Origin: Holophagaceae bacterium UBA706 | GTDB taxonomy: Bacteria; Acidobacteriota; Holophagae; Holophagales; Holophagaceae | DNA: 6,074 nt | NCBI GenBank assembly: GCA_002298155.1 | Contig: DBME01000335.1 | Span: 1-6,074, forward strand | Direction of reading: 5' to 3' | In this document: positions 1 to 5,405 of the stretch, piece by piece | Numbering within the stretch: the stretch's first letter is position 1 | How the letters are laid out: each line of letters starts with the position of its first letter | Program-made: the position numbers and the translations under genes | Notes under the pieces: generated by a model | What the model saw: only the letters and a program-made list of their open reading frames with translations | Database searches by the model: none | What the model was told of the DNA's origin: nothing

Positions 1-2708
1 GCGGCCGGCAGACCATGGTCGAGGTCCGCCTCCGCCCGGGCCAGGAGCAGGAGCCCGAAGCCCTTGCGCACCTGGTAGGACTTGGGATTGAGCTGGATGC
101 CCCCCTCGAAGGCGGCGCGGGCGGCGTCGAAGGAGGGGAAGGGATCCTTGCCCTGGAGTTCCTGGTAGAGGCCCAGGTCCATGAGGGCGTCGCCCTGGGT
201 GGAGTTGTGGCCCACCCAGGGCTTGAGGGCCGCCGCCTGGACCATGCAGTCCACGGTCTGGTTCACCGCCTCGGTGGGATCCTGGCCGTGGCCGAGCTGG
301 TACCGGGCGCGCACCCCGTGGCAGCAGCCGATGCTGTCCAGGATCCAGTCCTTGAACTGGGGCCGGTTCAGGGCCTTGCTCAGGGCCTCCACGGCCCGGG
401 CCAGGGTCTCGGAGGGATCCTTTCCGCGGCTGACCTCCCAGTCGGCGCGGTTGCGCAGGCAGGTGCCCAGGTTGTTCCACAGGGGGTTGTCGGTGGGGCG
501 GTGGCGGAGGCCCTCTTCCGCGGAGGAGATGGCCCGGTCCAGGTTCTCGCCCGGGTCCTCGTTGCGGTCGATGAGCAGGGCCGCCCACCGGCGGTAGATG
601 GCGGCGCGGTAGCCCAGGGTCTTCCAGTCGGAGGGGTTGGCCCGGAGCGCCATGGCGGCGGCCTCCAGGGCCCAGTCCCGGTCCGCTTCCGTGGCCCGGC
701 CGCGGTCCAGGCGCATCTGGTAGACCAGCATGCGGCGCTGCACTTCGGCCACGTAGGCCTGCGGGGCGCTCCGGGCCACGTTCCGGGCCTGGAGCAGGGC
801 CTGGCCCGCCAGCTCAAGGTTCGCCTCGGTGCCGGGGAAGTCGCCGCGGTTGAAGCACCGCGCGGCCTGGGCCCGCTCCGCGTCCGCCTCGAGAATCCAG
901 GCCTCGTACGCCCAGGGGGCCAGCCGCTGGTATTCCTTGGCCTTGGCGATGGAATCCTCGTAGCGCTCCTCCACCAGGGCCAGCACGCCTTCCACGAAGG
1001 CCGGCCCGTCCTGGTGCGCGCCCTGGGCCCGCCGCAGGCAGGCCATGGCGGGGCGGCGGAGGTCCTGTTCGGTGTCCCGCTTCTTGTCCTCCAGGGATTT
1101 GCCCCGGAGGCCCTCCAGTTCGTTCTGGTAGAGGCGCGTGAGGGTGAGGCCCAGGGCCAGGGCGGTGTCGGGGTCCTGGGGCAGGGTGCCGCTGGCCAGT
1201 TCCAGTTCCCGGCGCGCTTCCTCCAGGCGGTCCAGGGCCAGGTAGCCCCGGCCCAGGGCCAGGTGGGCCGCGGGCCGCGACCAGCGCCCCATGGTGGGCA
1301 GGTTGGCCGAGATGCGGTTCAGGTGGTTCTCCACCAGGGAGCGCTCCATGCTCACGTCGTGGAGGGGCAGGGTGTAGGCCTTGAGGAGGATGCCTTCCAT
1401 GTATTCCGCCTCGCGGCCGTAGCGCTGGCTGCTCTGGGTGAGCACCCGGCCGCGCCAGGCCATGACCACCCCGAAGATCGCGAAGCCCGTGACGGCCACC
1501 AGGGACGCGGCCAGGACCAGGGCCAGGGAGCGGTTCTTGCGGAAACGCTTGACCAGGCGATAGCCCAGGGTGTCGCTGTGGGCCAGGATGGGGTCGCCGT
1601 CCAGGTAGCGCCTCAGATCCTCGGCCAGGGCCTTGGCGGAGTCGTAGCGGCGGGCGGGATCCTTCTCCAGGCACTTCATGACGATGGTCTGGAGGTCCAG
1701 GGGCAGGCTGGGCAGGTTGCGTCGCAGGGGGACGGGATCCTCCTCCACGATGCGATGCACCAGGGCCACCAGGGAACTGCCGGAGGGGAAGGGCGGAGCG
1801 CCGGACAGGCACTCGTACAGGGTCGCGCCCAGGGAATAAACATCCGAACGGCGGTCCACCTCGGACACCCGTCCCAGGGCCTGCTCGGGACTGCAGTACG
1901 AGGGGGTGCCGATGATCATGCCCGGCACGGTCATGCCCTCGTCGCCCATCTCCCGGGCGAGGCCGAAGTCCATGAGGTAGGGGCACCAGGAGCCGTCCTC
2001 CCGGGCCTCGAGCATGATGTTGGTGGGCTTGATGTCGCGGTGGATGATGCCCTGGCGGTGGCAGCTGTGGAGGGCCTGGGCCACCTGCATGATGATGCCC
2101 ACCTTCTGCTCCAGGGTCAGGCGGGGGATGGCGGCCCGCAGGGTGGGCCCGGCCACGAAGCGCATGGTGAGGTAGGGCTGCCCCTCGTGCTCGTCCACGG
2201 AGAAGATGTTGCAGATGTTGGGGTGCTCCATGCGGGCCTGGGCACGGCCCTCCTGCATGAACCTCTCGGTGGGCCCCCGTTCCAGGCGCTTGAGGAACTT
2301 GATGGCCACAACCCGTTTCAACTGTTGATCGAAAGCCTTGTACACGCTGCCCATGCCGCCGTCGCCCAGGAACTCCAGGGGCAGGTAGCGGCCGTCGCGG
2401 GGCAGGGCGAAGTTCTCCAGGTCCTTGGGATCCATGGCCTCGGCGGCTTCGCCCATGGCCCGCATCCACTCGGAATTCCCCGAGGCGATGGCCGTGGCCT
2501 CCTGGTCCGTGGCCAGCGCGGCTTCCACGACGCCCGTGAGCCGGCCCTGGCGTAAAAGGGTCGTGAACACGTCGCCCAGGTCCGCCTCGGACATGGTGGC
2601 CGCATCGGCATGGAAGGAATGGCCCAGCTCATCGCGCGTCAGCAGGCCGCGGTCCAGGGCCCACTTCAGGACCTTGACCTGCTGGCTGAGCGTCAGCGGT
2701 GCGTTCAT
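1..2708 (-). CDS. Membrane-anchored Ser/Thr protein kinase (Pkn/Hanks type) with TPR-like C-terminal sensor region, 3' end missing
   Basis: A continuous minus-strand frame of 902 codons runs off the left edge. Residues 1-105 form a helical N-terminal region. The kinase domain (about 108-370) is complete: glycine loop GDGGMGSVY (115-123), VAIK lysine K137, helix-C glutamate E153, HRDIKPTN (223-230; catalytic D225, N230), DFG (247-249), GTPSYCSPEQ (267-276) and DVYSLG (289-294). It is therefore an RD kinase expected to be active, transferring phosphate from ATP to Ser/Thr. A basic stretch KRFRKNR precedes a hydrophobic helix (394-418), which puts the kinase in the cytoplasm and the rest outside the membrane. 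Residues 475-902 are helical, with TPR-like units and a regular repeat near the end. The ATG at 2708 has GAGG 9 bases upstream. A terminator separates it from the upstream gene, so it is probably transcribed alone. Ligand and substrates cannot be read from sequence. Kinase assignment is firm; the sensor role is inferred from architecture. Confidence 0.95.
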   Translation of the reverse strand, partial: MNAPLTLSQQVKVLKWALDRGLLTRDELGHSFHADAATMSEADLGDVFTTLLRQGRLTGVVEAALATDQEATAIASGNSEWMRAMGEAAEAMDPKDLENFALPRDGRYLPLEFLGDGGMGSVYKAFDQQLKRVVAIKFLKRLERGPTERFMQEGRAQARMEHPNICNIFSVDEHEGQPYLTMRFVAGPTLRAAIPRLTLEQKVGIIMQVAQALHSCHRQGIIHRDIKPTNIMLEAREDGSWCPYLMDFGLAREMGDEGMTVPGMIIGTPSYCSPEQALGRVSEVDRRSDVYSLGATLYECLSGAPPFPSGSSLVALVHRIVEEDPVPLRRNLPSLPLDLQTIVMKCLEKDPARRYDSAKALAEDLRRYLDGDPILAHSDTLGYRLVKRFRKNRSLALVLAASLVAVTGFAIFGVVMAWRGRVLTQSSQRYGREAEYMEGILLKAYTLPLHDVSMERSLVENHLNRISANLPTMGRWSRPAAHLALGRGYLALDRLEEARRELELASGTLPQDPDTALALGLTLTRLYQNELEGLRGKSLEDKKRDTEQDLRRPAMACLRRAQGAHQDGPAFVEGVLALVEERYEDSIAKAKEYQRLAPWAYEAWILEADAERAQAARCFNRGDFPGTEANLELAGQALLQARNVARSAPQAYVAEVQRRMLVYQMRLDRGRATEADRDWALEAAAMALRANPSDWKTLGYRAAIYRRWAALLIDRNEDPGENLDRAISSAEEGLRHRPTDNPLWNNLGTCLRNRADWEVSRGKDPSETLARAVEALSKALNRPQFKDWILDSIGCCHGVRARYQLGHGQDPTEAVNQTVDCMVQAAALKPWVGHNSTQGDALMDLGLYQELQGKDPFPSFDAARAAFEGGIQLNPKSYQVRKGFGLLLLARAEADLDHGLPA
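3..608 (-). repeat. Tandem 45-46-residue helical repeat (TPR-like) inside the kinase C-terminal region
   Basis: This is a protein-level repeat in kinase residues about 701-902. A loop motif of the form (G/N)-x-D-P-x-E recurs at NEDPGE (D718), GKDPSE (D764), GQDPTE (D810) and GKDPFP (D855). A fifth, degenerate copy, HGLPA, starts at residue 898, at the window edge. Spacings are 46, 46, 45 and 45 residues. Each loop is followed by an amphipathic helix with an RAV/RAI-like core, then a P-containing turn (HRPTDN, NRPQFK, LKPWVG, LNPKSY) and a second helix rich in Leu/Gly/Ala. The period is longer than the canonical 34-residue TPR, so these look like TPR-type hairpins with an enlarged loop. They probably form a superhelical surface for protein or ligand binding outside the membrane. 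The array likely continues beyond the left edge. Confidence 0.7.
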
Positions 2709-2748
2709 GGGCAAGCGCCTCGGGAGGAAGAACGATTCCCTATTAAAA

Positions 2749-2764
2749 CCGTACCTACGGCCGT
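2749..2764. promoter_or_regulatory. Inverted repeat upstream of the kinase gene, possible operator
   Basis: CCGTA and TACGG form an inverted repeat with a 2-base centre at 2749-2760, and it overlaps the perfect 8-base palindrome ACGGCCGT at 2757-2764. On the minus strand it lies about 41 bases upstream of the kinase ATG, just before an AT-rich TTTAAT (2742-2747) that could be a -10 element. No convincing -35 was found at the matching distance. The position suits a regulator site in the kinase promoter, but short palindromes are common in GC-rich DNA, so this is a weak call. Confidence 0.25.
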
Positions 2765-2784
2765 GCAGGGCATGAAATCGGCGC

Positions 2785-2809
2785 AAAAAAACGTAGGATT
2801 GCGCCTACG
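2785..2809 (-). terminator. Rho-independent terminator after the 135-residue membrane protein gene
   Basis: Read on the minus strand, CGTAGG - CGCAAT - CCTACG makes a perfect 6-base-pair stem with a 6-base loop (2809-2792), followed at once by seven T residues (2791-2785). It begins 13 bases past the TAA stop of the upstream gene. There is no T tract on the other side of the stem, so it acts only on leftward transcription. It separates the zinc-ribbon membrane protein from the kinase gene. Confidence 0.8.
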
Positions 2810-2822
2810 GATCCGCGCTGCC

Positions 2823-3230
2823 TTAGCGGATGTGCAGGTCCATATTGAAGGTGGGTTTCTTGGGGGTGGTGGGCCAGACGATGCGGCCCATGCCGGGGCC
2901 CGTCGCCAGGGGATCGTCCAGCACGACCCAGCCCACCAGGCGCCAGCCCATGAGATGGGCCACCATCGCGAAACCCGCGCACACGGCCAGGAGGGTGACG
3001 ATGGCGAGCCACGCGGGGATGACTTCCCGGGTGGCCAGGACGATGGTGAGGCCCGTGAGGACGGCACCCGCGATGCCGACGCATGCCAGCAGGAGATATG
3101 CGCCGCGGCTGCGTTTCAAATGGACGCCACAGCATTGGCACACGGCGGTCGCGGAGGGTTCAGCCTCCTTGAGGAACCGCTGGTATGTCATGATCTCCCC
3201 GGAACACACCGGACAGATATTCGCGGCCAT
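2823..3230 (-). CDS. Small zinc-ribbon membrane protein, two transmembrane helices, function unknown
   Basis: The product is 135 residues. The N-terminus carries CPVC (C6, C9) and, about 22 residues on, CQCC (C31, C33, C34), a spacing consistent with a four-cysteine zinc ribbon. Two strong hydrophobic segments follow at about 45-67 and 70-94, with basic residues KRSR (39-42) just before the first. This suggests a cytoplasmic ribbon, a membrane hairpin and a short cytoplasmic tail ending in a polar, Pro/Lys-containing segment. I do not recognise a named family. The ATG at 3230 has AGGGGG with a 5-base spacer, which decides the start. A terminator follows 13 bases after the stop, so the gene is probably monocistronic. 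It is divergent from the zinc-ribbon/HEAGH gene across a 132-base AT-rich region. The cysteine and hydrophobic pattern make it a real gene; the function is not assignable. Confidence 0.8.
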   Translation of the reverse strand: MAANICPVCSGEIMTYQRFLKEAEPSATAVCQCCGVHLKRSRGAYLLLACVGIAGAVLTGLTIVLATREVIPAWLAIVTLLAVCAGFAMVAHLMGWRLVGWVVLDDPLATGPGMGRIVWPTTPKKPTFNMDLHIR

Positions 3231-3362
3231 AAAAACCCCCTGGGGGATTGGGACAGGAAATAATATTAATCATAAAATAAATTCCTGGGAGCACTTTTAT
3301 GAAATATGGCCCTTTTTTTGTTGACCTCGTGAATCGCTGATAACTGGGGAGGCCCCGACGCC
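3231..3362. promoter_or_regulatory. Divergent AT-rich intergenic region with candidate promoters
   Basis: This 132-base gap between divergent genes is much richer in A/T than its surroundings, as expected for promoters. A plus-strand candidate is GGGACA (3250-3255), a 17-base spacer and TAAAAT (3273-3278), matching the sigma-70 consensus at 4/6 and 5/6. A minus-strand candidate -10 is TATGAT (3274-3269), 38 bases before the ATG at 3230, but it lacks a recognisable -35. The two -10 elements would overlap and face opposite ways. The ribosome binding site of the leftward gene sits in the symmetric stretch CCCCCTGGGGG (3236-3246). The promoter calls are pattern matches only. Confidence 0.4.
3299..3340 (+). 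CDS. Possible 13-codon leader peptide upstream of the zinc-ribbon/HEAGH gene
   Basis: The mini-ORF MKYGPFFVDLVNR begins at ATG 3299 and stops at TGA 3338-3340. GGGAG at 3287-3291 stands 7 bases before the ATG, which is near ideal. The ORF ends 22 bases before the start of the next gene and just before that gene's own GGGGAGG. It contains a run of seven T residues that encodes Phe-Phe. Nothing shows that it is translated. It could be a leader peptide that tunes the downstream gene or a chance ORF in an AT-rich promoter region. Confidence 0.25.
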   Translation: MKYGPFFVDLVNR

Positions 3363-4079
3363 ATGGAATGCCCACGCTGCCACGAGGTCCAGGAAGAGGG
3401 TCCGGAGGAATGCCGCGCCTGCGGCGTGATCTTCAGCCGGTACCGCCCCGGGCGGCCCCCGGCGGCGGTGGACCTGGAGGCCGATGAAGCCCCCGTGCCC
3501 TGGCAGATCCAGCTCCGGGACCGGATGTTCCGGGTGGAGCCCAGCGAGAACCGCGCCGCCGTGGTGGGGCGGGGGGTGTTCCTGGGCATCCTCGGGCTGG
3601 TCACGGTGGGCATCCTCACCACGCCCATGCGGGGCCCCTACCTGATGGACTCCTTCATCCACTGGATCGATCTGCCCTTCCACGAGGCGGGGCACGTGGT
3701 CTTCAGCCCCCTGGGCACCTTCATGCACATTCTCGGGGGAACCCTGGGGCAGCTGCTGGTGCCCTTCATCGCCCTGGCGGCCTTCCTGCGGGAGGAGAAC
3801 CCCTTCGGCGCGGCGGTGGGCGGCTGGTGGCTGGGGCAGAGCTTCGTGGACTGCTCGCCCTACATCGCCGACGCCCAGGCCCGGGTGCTGCTGCTCACCA
3901 CGGGGGAGACGGGGCAGGTGGACTGGGAAAGCCACGACTGGTACCAGCTCCTTTCCCGCACCGGCCTCCTCTCCCATGACATCTTCATTGCGCGCATGGC
4001 CTGGGTGCTGGGCGCGCTGCTCATGGCCGCCTCGCTGGCCTGGGCCGCGCATGTGGTGCGCCGTCAGTGGGGGCGGTGA
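3363..4079 (+). CDS. Zinc-ribbon membrane protein with HEAGH motif, putative M50-like intramembrane metalloprotease
   Basis: The product is 238 residues. The N-terminal ribbon has CPRC (C3, C6) and CRAC (C17, C20), followed by GVIFSRYRPG, a style often seen in small zinc-ribbon domains. After a polar linker there are hydrophobic segments at about 69-86, 95-120, 122-142, 148-165 and 208-230. The motif HEAGH (107-111; H107, E108, H111) lies in the second of these, as in membrane metalloproteases of the M50/site-2 type where the two His and the Glu form a zinc site. The third ligand is usually an Asp in a later helix; D163 in FVDCSPYIAD is a candidate. The start has GGGGAGG 10 bases upstream. 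The gene may head a plus-strand operon with the 53-residue gene and mqnC. Peptidase activity is inferred from the motif only. It could also be a degenerate or non-peptidase relative, as I do not see the usual NPDG-type element. Confidence 0.8.
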   Translation: MECPRCHEVQEEGPEECRACGVIFSRYRPGRPPAAVDLEADEAPVPWQIQLRDRMFRVEPSENRAAVVGRGVFLGILGLVTVGILTTPMRGPYLMDSFIHWIDLPFHEAGHVVFSPLGTFMHILGGTLGQLLVPFIALAAFLREENPFGAAVGGWWLGQSFVDCSPYIADAQARVLLLTTGETGQVDWESHDWYQLLSRTGLLSHDIFIARMAWVLGALLMAASLAWAAHVVRRQWGR

Positions 4080-4128
4080 CCCAGGCCACGCCTCGGGGAT
4101 GCTATCCTGACGAATGACGGAGGAACGC

Positions 4129-4290
4129 ATGGCCGAAGCCGCGACGCCAGCACCGGAAACCCAGGAAGCACCCAAGAAGGTCTGCGAGAAATGCCGGAAC
4201 GCCTACGGGCCTGAAGCCTTCAACCACCAGGTCGAAGGCCAGGAATGCGTGTGCCGCCGATGCCTCGCGGTGATGGGCTACAAGGTATAG
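4129..4290 (+). CDS. 53-residue cysteine-rich mini-protein (zinc-knuckle-like), function unknown
   Basis: This short ORF lies between the HEAGH gene and mqnC. Its first 15 or so residues are Ala/Pro/Glu-rich and probably flexible. The rest holds VCEKC (C19, C22) and CVCRRC (C40, C42, C45), an arrangement that suits a small zinc ribbon with C19/C22 and C42/C45 as ligands. GGAGG at 4119-4123 stands 5 bases before the ATG, which is very good. An in-frame ATG at 4114 would add five residues but has a poorer binding site. The stop is only 2 bases before the GTG chosen for mqnC, which suggests translational coupling. No named family is recognised. The paired cysteines and strong ribosome binding site argue that it is real. 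Confidence 0.7.
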   Translation: MAEAATPAPETQEAPKKVCEKCRNAYGPEAFNHQVEGQECVCRRCLAVMGYKV

Positions 4291-4292
4291 CC

Positions 4293-5387
4293 GTGGAATC
4301 CCTTCAATCAGGCACCTCGGCCATCCTCGACACCGTGCTGCAGGGTGGGCGGATCTCCGAGGCGGAAGCCCTCCACCTCTTCGAACATGCCAGCCTGCCG
4401 GACCTGTCCGCGGCCGCCTCGGCGGTGCGCCGGCGTCTCGTGGACCCCGCGCGGGTCAGCTACGTCATCGACCGGAACGTGAACTACACCGACGTGTGCA
4501 ACGTCTACTGCACGTTCTGCGCCTTCTACCACAAGCCCGGCAACCCCCAGGGCTACGTCCTCACCAAGGACCAGCTCCGCCGCAAGGCCGAGGAGACCCT
4601 GGCCGTGGGCGGCACGGGCTTCCTCCTGCAGGGGGGCGTCAACCCCGACCTGCCCTGGAGCTACTACCTGGACCTGGTGTCCTTCCTGCGCGACCTGGGC
4701 ATCTGGGTGCACGGCTTCTCCCCCGTGGAGATCCAGATGATGGCCAAGCTCAGCGGCCAGTCGCTGGAGAAGACCATCCTCGACCTGCGCGACGCGGGCC
4801 TGGGCAGCATCCCCGGCGGCGGCGCGGAGGTGCTCGTGGAGCGCATCCGCAAGCGCATCGCCCCCCTCAAGGGCGGCCCGGAGAAGTGGCTGGAGGTCAT
4901 GGAGGCCGCCCATTCCGTTGGCATGCGCACCACCGGCACCATGATGTTCGGCATCACCGAGACCCTGGCCGAGCGCGTCGAGCACTTCCGCGTGCTGCGC
5001 GAACAGCAGGACCGGGCCGTGGCCCGGGGCAACGGCGGCGGGCACACCGCCTTCGTGGCCTGGCCCTTCCAGAGCGGCCACACGGTGTGGGAGGGCAAGC
5101 TCCCCCGTCCCACGGACGCGGAGTACCTGCGCACCATCGCCATCGCCCGCATCTACCTGGACAACTTCCCCCACATCCAGAGCTCCTGGGTCACCATGGG
5201 CCGCAAGACGGGCCAGATGGCCCTCCACTACGGCTGCGACGACATGGGCAGCCTGATGCTGGAGGAGAACGTGGTGAGCGCGGCGGGCACCTGCCACACC
5301 GTGAACCGCGACGAGATGATCCGCATGATCCGCGGCGCGGGCTATAAGCCCTGCCAGCGGGACAACGTCTACTTCCCCGTGGCCTGA
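4293..5387 (+). CDS. mqnC: Cyclic dehypoxanthinyl futalosine synthase, radical SAM (menaquinone biosynthesis, futalosine pathway)
   Basis: The product is 364 residues, normal for MqnC. The family is a radical SAM enzyme that closes dehypoxanthine futalosine into its cyclic form, the step after MqnB and before MqnD on the way to menaquinone. The cluster-binding motif C-x3-C-x2-C is CNVYCTFC (C69, C73, C76), preceded by the typical RNVNYTDVC. Other hallmarks of the MqnC/MqnE/CofH group are GGTGFLLQGGVNP, the Gly-rich SIPGGGAEVL starting near residue 172, and MMFGITET. SIPGGGAE with this overall pattern favours MqnC over its relatives. I chose GTG 4293, 2 bases after the preceding stop, with AAGG 7 bases upstream. 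An ATG at 4245 would add 16 residues but would overlap the 53-residue gene by 46 bases. Cytoplasmic, oxygen-sensitive by family. No other mqn gene is in the window. Confidence 0.93.
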   Translation: MESLQSGTSAILDTVLQGGRISEAEALHLFEHASLPDLSAAASAVRRRLVDPARVSYVIDRNVNYTDVCNVYCTFCAFYHKPGNPQGYVLTKDQLRRKAEETLAVGGTGFLLQGGVNPDLPWSYYLDLVSFLRDLGIWVHGFSPVEIQMMAKLSGQSLEKTILDLRDAGLGSIPGGGAEVLVERIRKRIAPLKGGPEKWLEVMEAAHSVGMRTTGTMMFGITETLAERVEHFRVLREQQDRAVARGNGGGHTAFVAWPFQSGHTVWEGKLPRPTDAEYLRTIAIARIYLDNFPHIQSSWVTMGRKTGQMALHYGCDDMGSLMLEENVVSAAGTCHTVNRDEMIRMIRGAGYKPCQRDNVYFPVA

Positions 5388-5405
5388 GCCCCGACCGGAG
5401 CGAAC

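Noticed and set aside
814..2469. Minus-strand open frame of 551 codons
   Set aside because: It is out of frame with the kinase and gives a Pro/Gly/Arg/His-rich product without motifs. The real frame on the same strand explains the region.
15..2555. Plus-strand open frame of 846 codons
   Set aside because: It is the codon-for-codon antisense of the kinase gene. Its product is a Gly/Val/Ala/Gln/His-rich string without domain motifs, as expected opposite a GC-rich gene, while the minus strand shows all kinase motifs.
2610..3263. Plus-strand open frame of 217 codons
   Set aside because: It covers the kinase start, the terminator and the antisense of the 135-residue membrane protein. It has no recognisable domain, and its product looks like antisense translation.
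3321..3344. TTGACC followed by GATAAC as a promoter for the HEAGH gene
   Set aside because: The spacer is only 12 bases, too short for a sigma-70 promoter.
3566..3596. Possible G-quadruplex on the plus strand (four G runs with loops of 1, 7 and 7 bases)
   Set aside because: It lies inside codons of the HEAGH gene in very GC-rich DNA, where such matches are expected by chance.
4082..4110. Possible terminator after the HEAGH gene
   Set aside because: The best stem (AGGC/GCCT) has only 4 base pairs and there is no T tract, so read-through into the next gene is more likely.
4245..4292. Upstream ATG 4245 as the mqnC start
   Set aside because: It would add 16 residues rich in Arg, Pro and Gly with no family resemblance and would overlap the cysteine-rich gene by 46 bases. 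GTG 4293 gives a normal N-terminus with AAGG in place.
4308..5297. Minus-strand open frame of 329 codons opposite mqnC
   Set aside because: mqnC has clear family motifs on the other strand; this is its antisense shadow with a His/Ala/Gly-rich product.
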